From Benincasa hispida (lineage: Eukaryota; Streptophyta; Magnoliopsida; Cucurbitales; Cucurbitaceae): 64,000 bases of DNA. The stretch spans positions 43,998,590 to 44,062,589 of the forward strand of contig NC_052358.1 in NCBI RefSeq assembly GCF_009727055.1, written 5' to 3'. Both the position numbers and the translations under genes were made by a program. Shown here piece by piece: positions 9,416-21,775 of the stretch (position 1 is the stretch's first letter; every line of letters begins with the position of its first letter). The notes beneath the pieces were generated by a model. The model ran no database searches, was not told the origin of the DNA, and saw nothing but the letters and a program-made list of their open reading frames with translations.

Positions 9416-12400
9416 CATACAGCACCAGAAAAGCTAATGAACTATTGATGATTTTCTTGTAAACACAAGACTCATCAACATTTTGATCAAAACCATAAGA
9501 TTTGATCACAGTATCAAATCTTATATTCCAAGATCGAGAAGCTTGCTTTAATCCATAAATGGACCATTTAAGCTTGTAAACTTTTTGTTCTTGACCTTGT
9601 GTAATGAATCCCTCAGGTTGCTCCATATATATGGTCTCCTCAAGATTGTCATTCAGAAAATCAGTCTTGACATCCATTTGCCAAATCTCATAGTCATAAT
9701 ATAAGGCAATGGACAGGAGTATCCGGACAGACTTCAACACGGCAACAGATGAGAAAGTATTCTCATAGTCGACTCCCTCAACTTGGGTATAACCCTTTGC
9801 CACAAGTATAGCCTTGAAGATTTGCACCTTCCTATGAACACCCCGTTTTCTCTTGTAGATCCACTTGAAACCTATAGGTTTAACCTCATCAAGTTGATCT
9901 ACAAGATCCCAAACAGAATTGAAGTACATAGACTCCATTTTGAGATCAACAACTTTGATCAACTCATCTTTGTCAACATCCTCCATTTCCTTCTTGTAAG
10001 ACAATGGATCCTCAGCATCTTCATCAGCTACGATAGCTAGGGTTTTTATTAAACCTATATAACGAACAGATGGTTTCGTAATCCTCCCCACTACGTCGAG
10101 GTTCCAACAACACTTGAGGTGGATTTGACCTACTAGATGATCCAACTTCAGCAACTCTTGTTGAGGTGTTGGGCTCTTCAATACTCTTATTTAAGGTTCA
10201 GTAGTTTCACTAAAAAATTCATTCAACACAATCTTACTACGGGAGTTATGTTCCCTTATGTAGTCCTCTTCTAAAAAAGTAGTGTTTGTCAACACAAACA
10301 CTTTATTATCCTTAGGATCATAGAAGTAATCACCTCTCGTTCCTTTAGGGTAACCTACAAATAGGTACAATTTTGAACGAGGTTTCAATTTCTTAGGATT
10401 TGCCTTAAGCACATGTGTTGGGCAACCCCAGATCCTGAAATAGTGTAAACTACCTTTATGACCATTCTATAATTCCAAAGGTGTTCTAGTAACACTCTTG
10501 GACGGAATACAGGTCAAAATGTAAGCTGCAATCTGTACTACATAACCCCAAAACAAGTCAGGTAAGGAAGCATAATTCATTATAGACGGAACCATGTCCA
10601 ACAGGGTTCGATTTCTTTTTTCTAATATACCATTCTATTGAAGTGTACTAGATATCGAGAGTTGGGATATAATTCCATGTTCTATCAAATAATCTTGAAA
10701 TTTTAGATTTACATACTCTCTACCTCGATCAGATCGAAATGTTTTAGTGTTTTATTTAATGCGTTTTCAACTTTAGCCTTGTACTCCTTGAAATTTTCGA
10801 GGACTTCAGACTTATGTTGCATGAAACACACATACTCATACCTAGAATAATCATAGTAAAAGAGATGAAATATTCAAATCCTCCCCTTGCCTTAACATTC
10901 ATCAGACCATAGAGGTCTGAATGTAGCAGTCTAAGGGTTCTTTGGTCTTGTGACCTTTTTCAGTAAAAGATCTTTTAGTCATTTTGCCTTCAAAGCATGA
11001 CTCATACAAAGGTAAAGAATTTTCTTCGAACTCGCTTAGAAGTCCATTCTTGAACAGTCTCTCAATCCTATAAAGATTTATGTGTCCTAATATTAAGTGC
11101 CAAAGATGGGCATTTTCCTTAGGAGAAATTCTAAGTCTTTTATTCCGAGTTACCACAATTTTAAATAATTCGGTATTTAGGAGGGTTTTAGTTGCTAACG
11201 ATCTTAACAAATAAAAATTATCTTCGAGATTTGCATAACAAATATATACAGTATTTTTTTAAATAAACACTTTATTTACATCAAAAGAAACATAATATTT
11301 TTGTTGTAACATGCATTTTACAGAAATAAGGTTCCTTTTCAAACTTGGAACCATATATACATTATCTAGTATAATATACAATTTCTGTAAACAAAGTCAA
11401 AGTCCTCCCACTACCGTAACTGAGACGACGTGTCCAGTTTCAGTACGCATTGTCATCTCCCCAACCTGCAATTGCCGCCAAGAACTAATTCCCTAAAATG
11501 AAGAACAAACATGGTTAGTGGCACCTGAATCTATTATCCAGGTTGAATCATCATTCTCCACTAAACAAGTCTCCAAAACAAGTAAATCATATTTACCTTG
11601 CTTGGCCTTCTTCTTTTCTGCTAAGTATTTGAGACAATTTCTCTTCCAGTATCCCTCCTATTTGCAATAGAGATAGATTTCCTTTGCAGCCTTAGCCTTC
11701 TTGCCCTTCTGGGCAGCAACTGGTGGGTTAGCTTTCCCTTTTTCACTTTTTTCTTCTTCTACTTTTTGGGCTGGAAGAAGAAGGCACTGACTTAGTTCCA
11801 AAGGATGATACTCTATAGAATTTCTTAGAAGATGAGGCAACATTTGCTTCACCCTTATGTTCCTTGGATTTCATCTAAGATTGGAAAGTCTGTAGCTCGT
11901 TGAGCAAAGTGGTCAAATTGTAGTCAATCCTATTCATAACAGCATTGTTACAAAACTGTAGGAAACTTTCAGGTAAAGGTTCCAGGATGAAGCTAATCTG
12001 ACTGGCCTCATCGATGACTGACTCATTACATACGGGCATGTTGAGAAGGTATTCTTTAACAAATTCCCCTTCTTACATACGAGCATCGAAGATATTTTTC
12101 ATAATGTCATGCCTGAGTTGTGCCGACGGTTGTCTGAACATCCCTTGCAGGGACTCCATGATCTCATGAGCAGTGATCATGAGCCCATGCTTTTTAGCCA
12201 AAACTTCAGAAAAGGTTGCCAAGATATACAATCGAGCCTTCTCATTTTCCCGAATCCAATGCTCATATGCCTCCTAAATGTTTCGAGTGGCGTTTTGAGT
12301 TGGTATAGGAGGACAATCCTCCATAAAGACAAATCTCAGGTCATCAATGATTAAAAATGTGTTGATTTTGTTTTTCCATGTAGAGTAATTTTCGTCGGTA

Positions 12401-12441
12401 AGTTTGTCGGCGACAAGTAAATTTAGCATTATGGAAGTCAT
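9416..12441 (-). pseudogene. Copia gag-pol relic of element A, truncated in the reverse transcriptase
   Basis: Minus-strand order: gag from ATG 12441-12439; a damaged zinc knuckle (Y-L-Y-C-K-stop, then EGYWKRNC) near 11640-11690; the aspartic protease motif DSGATNH near 11520-11540; the GAG-pre-integrase motif HLWHLILGH near 11075; a degraded integrase core about 10420-10900; the post-integrase block LFVGYPKGTRGDYF near 10330; and reverse transcriptase with LVAKGYTQVEGVDY and IWQMDVKTDFLN. It breaks off in LVLYV, before the catalytic YVDD is complete, where a B-family LTR is joined. Several in-frame stops and frame changes interrupt gag and pol. It is a non-functional relic, and the domain order (integrase before reverse transcriptase) identifies it as Copia. 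Confidence 0.92.
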
Positions 12442-14741
12442 TATGTAATTTTATTGAAACATACAATTTATTTATATTAGTATTCAAGCATTACCCATTT
12501 GGAAAGACCAATCAAATTTAGCAAAATAATTTAATGTACCCTATGTGACATCTATTTTATAATGATGTTTTAGTAAGGCAGGGTAAAAGCCATAGTAGGG
12601 TGATCAGGTACCTCTTCACTGAAATGAGACAATCTCAACCAATATACAGAACAACTTCTTGTTACTGTAACTATTAGTCACCATTTGTTCAGACCAAAAA
12701 ATGTTAACTAGCTTAACATTTTCTTGTAAGTGTAACCCCTCATTTTAGATTCTATAGTTCCGTCCCAATGAGCCAACCATAGGGAAAAAATGATTGTGGC
12801 AAAAACTAAAGCAATCCTATCCATTTTTGGAGTTTGAGCAAAGAGTCATGCAAATGTAATCCGTAAGGGGACATAAGCAAAGGTGTCTCGAGATCGAGCA
12901 TGAAAATTCACTACAAACTAATGAGAGAGACCATAGGATGTGTTGACACACATCCCGCTCCCACTTATTATAAACACTATCTCCATTCACCTTAGTATTG
13001 ACCTCTACAAATACCACCCATAGGGGGACACAAGCAAAAATGCCTTAAGGTCGAGTATAGATCTCATTGTGTGAACTTATAGGGAGAAACATGAAAAGAA
13101 AAAATGAAGTATTATATACTCATTTTCGTCCCACTGAGTATTTTACCTAGGGTTCTTTAACTTAGAAAAATACGGCTGCTTATTTTTACTTATTGATTGT
13201 TAAAATTTTCCCAAAAATAATACTTATTTTAGATAGTTAAACAACTTTGATTAATGTTTATTAAACACTTAACAAACCTTAATCAACAATTGCATGCTTG
13301 TAGCAAATTCATCTAATTCACCTTTCAAGTCAGTTCCCAGGTAGGGATGTTTCGTTTCTATCAACTTAAATACCCCAACTTAGACAGAACTAGCCTTTGA
13401 CAAAAGGTTCCTTATAGATACATTTGCTACAAATTTAATCTTTTAATTAAAAACAATTTAATCCTATTAAACTGATTAAAATATTAACTTATTTCTAATT
13501 TCCTTAGAAATGTAATCTTAGGTCAATGTGAATCATGTTTTAAAACTATTTTAAAAGATGATTTTAACCTAAGGTTTGCATGCAATTCTGCATCATTAAT
13601 TTTAGTTTCTAATTTCATTTAATTATAACAATTATAAAATGAAATGAAATAAATTGAAACCAATCATTGCATGTGAAAGCATACTTATGTAATTATAATA
13701 ATTATAAAATAACCTAAAGCAATTTCATGCTTCATGCAATCCCATTTCATTACTAGACAGACATACACTTATATACTAAAGTAATGAAATAATTAATAAT
13801 ATACATTCATCCATACATTCTAACTATATATTATAACGCTTATAATATAAATGATGCATGGCTATGTTATTAATGTATGCAAACATATATATAACACTTA
13901 TATTAGGTGATGCATGAGCATGCTATAAAATAAAATCATGCAACTACATTATAACATTTATAATAAAAATGATGCATGAATAGTGCATAATCTATGGTGG
14001 AATTTTACTATATGGCATACATTATGACATATTTAAAAAAAAAAATTAAATCATACATCAAATGCATAATTTAAACAACAATTATGGATTGGGATTGGAT
14101 CCCTAAGCAATTAATTAAATTAACATAACACTTATATTAATTTAATTAATTAAAAACAACTAACTATTACATAATTAATAGCCAAATCGGTTCAAAACAG
14201 GTAAACCGGGTCTTGAACCGCACGAACCAGACCGCTCAGCACCTGAACCGCCCTCGAATCAAACGAATTGGACGCGAATTAGATGAATCTCGAATCGAAT
14301 CATGCGCAAACCGGAAAAAAAATTCCGTCTCGAAGTGTTGCAACGCTAAGGAAAATTTTTCCGTTCACCATTTGCAGTGTTGCAACACTAGGGCATAATG
14401 TTGCAACGCTATTGTATAATAGCTATTATACAGTTACAAATTTCGTCGATCCTTCTCCAAATTGGGTCTCGTTTTCTCTAGAAAATCATCGGAATGATCA
14501 CGAAGGACTCAATACTTTCAAGTTACAGACTACATCGCAATTTATGCCAAAAAACAAAGGGCCCTTACAAATCAATTTGTAAAATAAAGCGATAAATCTA
14601 AAAGGTCCAATCCCCATACATCCAAAAAATTGTAAACCATTCAAAAATCTATTCATCATATGAACAATTTACATAATGCAACCCACCAAATCTGTAAAAG
14701 CAATTCTGGAACATTAAAAAAATTGGAACAAAAAACCTGGC
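12442..14741 (-). mobile_element. Untranslated leader of Copia element A
   Basis: Between primer-binding site and gag lies 2.3 kb without coding signal. A block near 12720-13090 resembles 50690-50940 in the opposite orientation, the leader of Copia element F, so the two are related. Repeated short words of the type TTATAATAAATGATGCATG occur around 13800-13980. Confidence 0.6.
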
Positions 14742-14753
14742 TTTGATACCAAT
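14742..14753 (-). promoter_or_regulatory. Primer-binding site of Copia element A
   Basis: Minus strand ATTGGTATCAAAGCC begins directly at the LTR end (LTR ends ...CCTTCA). It matches the initiator tRNA-Met complement TGGTATCAGAGC with one difference. Confidence 0.85.
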
Positions 14754-15385
14754 TGAAGGAAAGGTGAAGTTCCACAATGAAAGCGGAGATCGTTCCCAAT
14801 TTAAATTTTACATAGAATTGAAATTTACAGAAGAAAAAATATGCAGAAACACAATTTTATAGCATGCTATTGAAGGAGAATTTAAGGGTTAGGAGAAATA
14901 TGTACCCTTGAAGACTCGTTCTTCACGAAATTCCCTTTCCAAAGCGTTCACGATCAATCTTGGAAACACGATCTCCAAAAACCACAGTACTTACCAAATC
15001 AATATTTAGTTGGACACCACCAGAGAGTCCTCTATATTCTTTCTAGGGGATGAGAAATACAGGAGATGTGGGCTCTGTGTATTTAGGAAAAGAGAGAGAG
15101 TTTGAGAGAGGAATAGTGTCCAGGGAAAAATTAGAGAGAAATATTATCATATAGTGAGACCCTCTTCTCTATCAAAACAAAAGAAGAAGATGAAGATCTC
15201 ATAAAAACTGCCCATCACACACGTTCCATTGAGAGAAAATTAAAGAGTGGGAAGTTATTTTCCTCCCTTTAATTTCAAAAAATAAATTAAAATTAAAATT
15301 AATTTAATTTAATTTAATTTAAATAATTTTAAACACACACATATAAACACATATATATAATTACTAATTTATTATATTTATATAT

Positions 15386-17574
15386 TGAAGGATCTCATAC
15401 CTAGAGTTCTATGAGCGGGTTTAGATCGCTCCGATTTCACAGTGATCGAAACACAAATGACATACATTCCATACATATAGTTATGCATATAAAACTCATT
15501 ATCGGCATGCTCAGAATACAATAAAATAGAAGGGAAAAAGGTTCATACCAGATGAAGACTCTCTTCGTATGTCTGAACCTTAAGCAGAAAACCTCCCCCG
15601 ACTACCAGACCCGGCAACCAGATATGTCGACTGCCAAAAGCCACGATCATGAGTGTACACGAACAATGCAGCAGGGACGANNNNNNNNNNNNNNNNNNNN
15701 NNNNNNNNNNNNNNNNNNNNNNNNNNNNNNNNNNNNNNNNNNNNNNNNNNNNNNNNNNNNNNNNNNNNNNNNNNNNNNNNNNNNNNNNNNNNNNNNNNNN
15801 NNNNNNNNNNNNNNNNNNNNNNNNNNNNNNNNNNNNNNNNNNNNNNNNNNNNNNNNNNNNNNNNNNNNNNNNNNNNNNNNNNNNNNNNNNNNNNNNNNNN
15901 NNNNNNNNNNNNNNNNNNNNNNNNNNNNNNNNNNNNNNNNNNNNNNNNNNNNNNNNNNNNNNNNNNNNNNNNNNNNNNNNNNNNNNNNNNNNNNNNNNNN
16001 NNNNNNNNNNNNNNNNNNNNNNNNNNNNNNNNNNNNNNNNNNNNNNNNNNNNNNNNNNNNNNNNNNNNNNNNNNNNNNNNNNNNNNNNNNNNNNNNNNNN
16101 NNNNNNNNNNNNNNNNNNNNNNNNNNNNNNNNNNNNNNNNNNNNNNNNNNNNNNNNNNNNNNNNNNNNNNNNNNNNNNNNNNNNNNNNNNNNNNNNNNNN
16201 NNNNNNNNNNNNNNNNNNNNNNNNNNNNNNNNNNNNNNNNNNNNNNNNNNNNNNNNNNNNNNNNNNNNNNNNNNNNNNNNNNNNNNNNNNNNNNNNNNNN
16301 NNNNNNNNNNNNNNNNNNATAGTATTTTCTCCTCTGCTTGATATAAATCATATTTATATCTAATTTTCTCCAAAATAATGTATCTCATACATTTAGCCAA
16401 TTATATCATATATAATTAACCAGTCCAATTATATCATATATAATCGAACTTCCTCTTGTGAATTTGAATTTTCAAATTAATCCAAACACTGGTTCTCGAC
16501 TTTATCCAAGCTACCGAGGTGACCTAACGAACCTGTGGCTCGAAGCCCCAACGGTACGTGAATAGCTGACTAAACTCTTTAGCCACGAGATCCACCATCC
16601 GTTAACTATCAGTGATTCCACTAAAGACTAACAGCTGAATTCTTCTTACCACAGATATATTTCTGTGTCTATCAGATATAACCAATCATGTGTATGATGA
16701 CTTTTCACAAATGCTCGTAAGTACAGCTGGGCCAATTTACCGTTTTGTCCCTGTAGTTACATCTCACTCCTTAAGTACCACTGATTCCTCTAATGAACAA
16801 TACAACATAGTCCAACTATGTGTGAACACCTCTCAGGCTAAGAGAAAGTGTGTGGTGCCACATCGTTCAAGCCCCGAAATTAGCCCTTAAGGGAGCTATC
16901 TATCTACTTACCCCTGCCTTGGGGAAGGAGTGAAATCCATCTTGTGTAGCTGAGTTCCCAGCTCTTAAATCAGACGAATTCCTAAAATGGTAGGTTTGAA
17001 TCGGTGACCTGGCCACTCACACCTATACAAATCAAAGGACCGCCCTCAATGGCAGGTGTTCCCAACTCACTCAGGATTGAGGTCATGTTACTTATGATCA
17101 TCCTAGTGAAGTGAAGTCTCTATCATGAACAGTGTTATATAACGAGACATTAACACTTCGTGGTCAGATCTTATACAAACTCTTTTGTATAGAACGCCAC
17201 CGTTTGCATGTCCCCAACACGAATGATCAGGATCAGACCATCTATGACAAGTGACAACACTTGTGACCATTCCACAAAGCGGACCGCGTCCGTAGCGTTA
17301 CCAGGATAAGGTTTCCCTTTTTTATCCATTTACTATATACCATTTTTGTTATTACTCAAGACATGATCCACTTGTATGTCAACACATACATGCTTGAGTC
17401 ACATACAGATAACCAGGGATTTTATGTTTACTGGTTTGTGGTAAAGCAAATAAAACAAATAACCGAGCAAAACAACAAGATGTGAAGTAAATATTATATA
17501 TTAACAATCACAGGTGTTCGTATATACTCTTTACAAACTACAGGACACGAGACTTTAGGGCATCAACCCCAACA
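15386..17574 (-). mobile_element. Solo LTR C nested in LTR A
   Basis: Minus-strand ends are TGTTGGGGTTGATGCCC at 17574 and CCTTCA at 15386. It is flanked by the duplication TATAT (15381-15385 and 17575-17579). The 638-base N gap lies inside, so additional sequence could be hidden, but the visible parts are LTR only. Confidence 0.85.
15681..16318. other. Assembly gap (638 N)
   Basis: Run of undetermined bases inside solo LTR C. Its true length and content are unknown. Confidence 1.
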
Positions 17575-19006
17575 TATATAACTATATATTATATATCATA
17601 TATAACACATAACCTATAGGTTTAATATTGTATCCAATACAGTATAACTTATAGTTTATTTTTCTCTCAATAATGCATCGTATTTAATATAAATCACATT
17701 TATACTAAACTGAATTATATAAATCTCATTCATATAATTAATATTTGAATCATATTCAAATATTTAACTCCTCTTAAAAAAAGACTTTATATTATATTAT
17801 ATCAAATACATTATATTAATTATATCATATATAATTAAGTTGAATTAATTATATTACATATAATTAATTCCCTCATTTAATTTGAAAAATTCAAATTAAT
17901 CCAAAATTTATTCTCACTATTCCCTATTGAGCTAAAAGGGGACCTTATGAACTTGTAGATTGAAGCTCTAATGGTACTTGAATAATTTAACTAAAGGAAT
18001 TAAACCCCTTTAATTAAATTATTTAACATCCATTAACTGTCGTTCACTCCACTAAAGATCGACAGCTGTACTCTTCGCACTACAAATATATTTTTGTGTT
18101 CATTGGATGGATATAACCAGTCAATAGTATGATGACCCTTCACAAATTGCTCATAAGTACAGCTGGGACAATATTACCATTTTGTCCCTATAGTTACATC
18201 TAACTCCTTAAGTACTACTGATCCTTCTAAATGAACAATAAGTCATAGTCCAACTATGACCAAACTCTTCTCGGGCCAAGAGAGAATGTAGCCCCACATT
18301 GTTCAAGCCCTGGAATCAGCCTTTAAGAGAGAAATTTATCTACTTACCCCGAAAATAAGGAAGGGGTGAATTCCATTTTATGTAGTTGTGTTTCCAGCTC
18401 CCCGATCAGACAAATCCTCAAAATGGTAGGCTTATTGAGTCGGTGATCTGGCCACTCTCACCCATACAAATCAAAAGAACGCCTTCATAGGCATGAGTTC
18501 ACAACTCACTCAGGATTCAGGTCATGTCACTTATGGTCATCCTAGTGAAATGTAAGTCTCTATTATTAACGATGTTATATAATGAGACTAGTCATTTCGT
18601 GGTCTGGTCTTATACAACCCCCTATTATAGAACACCCCTGCTCACATGTTATACATGAATAATCAGGATCAAATCATTTATAGCACTTTACAACAATTGC
18701 AACATCTACAAAGCAGGTCGTATTCGTAACGTCACTACAAGATAAAGTATCCAATCTTATTTATCTACTACAGACTGTCTAGGTTATCACTTAAATATGA
18801 TCCACCTGTATGTCTCTACATACATGTTTAAGCTACAGAAGATAACCTCGGATGTTAGTTTATTGGTTTTGTAGGTTAATGCTATTAAATGTCGAATAAA
18901 ATATCTCATATTTTATTAAATAAATAAAATTATTTGAACATTACAATTACAAACTACGAGACCCACGAGATTTAGGGTATCAACCCCAACATTGACATCA
19001 ATAATT

Positions 19007-20908
19007 TGATAGAGTAAACAAGCATAAAGCAGAAGCCAACAGTATCATTAAGTACCCTAATTACATTTAATTTGAGTTCAAAAGCATGCTTAAAACATAT
19101 TTTCATAAAAAAGGGTTTCATATGTATATACCTTTGTAAAATCACTCTTGATCCTTGTTGAACTCCACGTATTTGATCTCTAAATCCTTAGTAGACCACC
19201 AAGAGGACTTTCTCTACTAATCTCAGCCTTGGATTGAGTGGTGGAAACTCTAAATTGAGAGATATTAAGGTTGGGATTGGAAAGAGTTTGAGTGAGTTTC
19301 TGAAATTCTCAAAAAATTTCAAAATTCAGCATGCATTCCCTTCAAATTTCTAAATATGAAGTATTTAACAAGTTCTAGCATGCAAGCACTCAAACATTCA
19401 ACTAATTGACACTTCAATTAGCACTAAGTGAGTGGTCAAGGTGTTGAAAATGGGATTAATCCACTAACAAGATTAAATCTTGGAAATTTCATTTAAATTT
19501 CAAAATTTTTATTTAAATTAATTGTAATTAATTAATATAAACAACAAATTCAATTTTTAAAAAAGAATTTTTTTAATATGAAATTAATTTCATTTAAATA
19601 ATCAATTAAACAAATTTAATTAATTAAATAATAAGAATTTAATATCGAATATTAAATTAATAAAATACCTAGTTTAAACATGAATCTCTATTCATGTAAT
19701 CAATATTTAAATATTTTAATTTCTTCAATTACGTTTAATTTCGATAAATTCAAACATTAATTATGTCGAATATAATTATTCAAACCCTAAATTGAATTTG
19801 AACATTAACCCTAATTTCGGATTTGAATACTTCAAATGCACTCAATTTTCTAATCCAAGGTATAATGTTTTATGAGCTAATAGAGGGACCTTATGAACCT
19901 ACAAATTGTGAGCTCCAACAATTTTGAGATTAATTGGTTAAACTCTTTAACCCGAGTTAATCAATATTCCTTAACCACTAAGACATACCACTATAGCTCG
20001 ATGGTTACACTCTCCTCACTATAAATATATTTTTGTCCACTTGTTTTAACCATGATCAGTAAGTCGATCCTTCACAAGTCGTTCATATTTACAGCTAGGT
20101 CAAAAATACCGACCCTTGTAAATACATCTTGCTCTTAAGTTTCCACTGATCCTCTATTGAACAATTGGTTTATAATTCAACTAATAAACCATGTCCCTCT
20201 CGGCCATGAGAGGGCAGGGCCCCTTTGTTCAAGACCAAGAATCAGTATTTAAGGGAACAACCTATCTGTTAACCCTAAAATGGGTAGGAGAGAATTCCAT
20301 CTTGCAGAACTATGTCCCCAGTTATTTATCTGTTCTTATCTCCAAAATGGGAGGCTTGTTGAGAAGTGTTGTTGAACTACTCTCACCTACGTAGATCAAA
20401 GGATAATCTCGTATAAACAGGAGTTCATAATTAGCTCAGGATTAAGATCGAGTTACCCTAGGTCATCGAATTGAAATAGTCAGTTTTTAACAGTAAACAG
20501 TCGTTATAAATAAAAGTGGCTATTTCGTGGTCCAGTCTTATGCAAAAATTTTTTGAATAGGATGCCCTCTCTCACATGTCTACACATAAACGATTTTGGG
20601 ATCACATCGTTTGTATTAGTATACAAAGTAGGTCGCATCCATAGTGTTTCCCAGGATGAGGTACCCAATCTCATCTATATACTTATAGATCTTTTTGGCT
20701 ATATACTATAACTTAATCCTCTTTTTTGTCTCTACATAAAGTCACAATATGCATACTATAGCCATGGATTCGTTTATTGGATTTTATAACATAATGCAAT
20801 TTCAATTTCAATAACGTTTTTATTGAATAAATTCTTTAATAATACTTTTATTGATAAATAGAATATGTTGCCATGATTACAACTGCGAGTTTTAGGACAT
20901 TTCCAATA
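19007..20908 (-). mobile_element. Solo LTR D' at the LTR-internal junction of gypsy element E
   Basis: Starts TGATAGAG, ends ...TTCCAATA (terminal CA changed to TA) and is flanked by TAATT at 19002-19006 and 20909-20913. It is similar in length (1902 bp) and sequence to the solo LTR at 40242-42156, for example ATCTTGCAGAACTATGTCCC and GAGTTTTAGGACAT near the end. Confidence 0.85.
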
Positions 20909-20913
20909 TAATT

Positions 20914-21665
20914 GTCATTGTCTGTGGGGACGAAAAAGTATCCATCAAAGTTTGCCATCAAATTCTAGAAGCATGCACATGAGATTGGTCGATCTGTACT
21001 TCGATAGAGATGATTTCAATCAGGATCGCCTCTCATAGAGAATACGTGAAACTTGATATTCTCGATCTCGATTAGTTCGTTCAAGGAATTGGGTCAAGCG
21101 TTTATGACCCATTTCCTTGGAGGTAGAGATCAACGTCAACCAATTATACATTTGCTTACGATCAACAAGAATCTAAGGAAATCTTCTAAGAGTACATAGC
21201 ATGATTCAACAATGAGGCAATACAAGTAGAAGGATATACTAATGAGGCTATACTTTAATGACTATGGTGAATGGGATCAGGCACATAAAAGTTTCTAAGA
21301 TCCTTGGACAACCTCTTATGTAGAGTTCATCACTCAAACTGAAAGAGGTGGTAGAGACAACAAGAGAAGATCTCCTCGGCCTCGTGATAGAGAGAGAGGT
21401 TGAGGGAACACAATGCAGTTTCAAGAAGTAGAGGATGGAAGATCGAGGACCTCATCAGCCAACCTATAAATTTGAAAGGTAAACTTCAACGATGTTTCAA
21501 ATTGAAGAGATTGTCATGTAGATAAGGCACATAAATTTGTTAAAAGAACCTGAGAAGATGAGAACAATACCATATAGGAGGGACCAAGGGAAGTACAGGC
21601 TTTTTCATTGATGACCATATAAGAGGGACAATGGGAAGTGTGGACTTTTTCTTTGATGACCACAG
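20914..21665 (+). pseudogene. Gag relic of Tat-type gypsy element E
   Basis: Immediately after solo LTR D' the text ATTGTCTGTGGGGACG resembles the primer-binding/leader region of Tat-type gypsy elements. Further on, broken frames encode gag-like phrases: TERGGRDNKRRS near 21340 and LLKEPEKMRTIPYRRDQGK near 21538-21595, similar to the gag C-terminus before the zinc-finger region. Stops and frame changes are frequent. A 40-48-bp stretch around ACCATATA(G/A)GAGGGAC is duplicated in tandem (about 21579 and 21623). It is a small remnant; polymerase domains are not seen. Confidence 0.6.
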
Positions 21666-21775
21666 ACACATTCCTTTCTTTTTGCATGTCACGTTATGCC
21701 TACTTCTAAATAAATTTATCGTTACTATTACGTAAAGATTAGACTCTTTTCCCTATCTAAATTTTGACATTAACA
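21666..21775 (+). mobile_element. Second LTR fragment of gypsy element E
   Basis: Aligns with 6280-6381 and the adjoining bases, ending TTTTGACATTAACA. This implies that most of E's interior and most of its 3' LTR have been deleted. Confidence 0.55.

Larger units (their letters stand above)
6382..18991 (-). mobile_element. Copia retrotransposon A, 12.6 kb, rearranged and nested
   Basis: Both outer ends are flanked by the 5-bp duplication TTGAC (6377-6381 and 18992-18996). The element reads on the minus strand: 5' LTR 14754-18991 (holding a nested solo LTR), primer-binding site 14742-14753, leader, broken gag-pol 9416-12441, then a disrupted 3' side ending with a partial 3' LTR at 6382-7890. 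The left terminus has TA in place of TG. RNase H, the rest of the reverse transcriptase and the 3' LTR start are missing, replaced by an inverted LTR piece and an LTR of another family. It inserted into E's LTR about ten bases before that LTR's end. It cannot move on its own. Confidence 0.88.
14754..18991 (-). mobile_element. 5' LTR of Copia element A, split by a solo LTR
   Basis: Reads TGTTGGGGTTGATACCC at 18991 down to ...CCTTCA at 14754 on the minus strand. Without the nested solo LTR (15386-17574) and one copy of its 5-bp duplication the LTR is about 2.04 kb. It resembles the 1.98-kb solo LTR at 43333-45313. Confidence 0.9.

Noticed and set aside
15543..16400. Long open frames of 230-285 codons on both strands
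   Set aside because: They run through the 638-base N gap and contain almost no real sequence.
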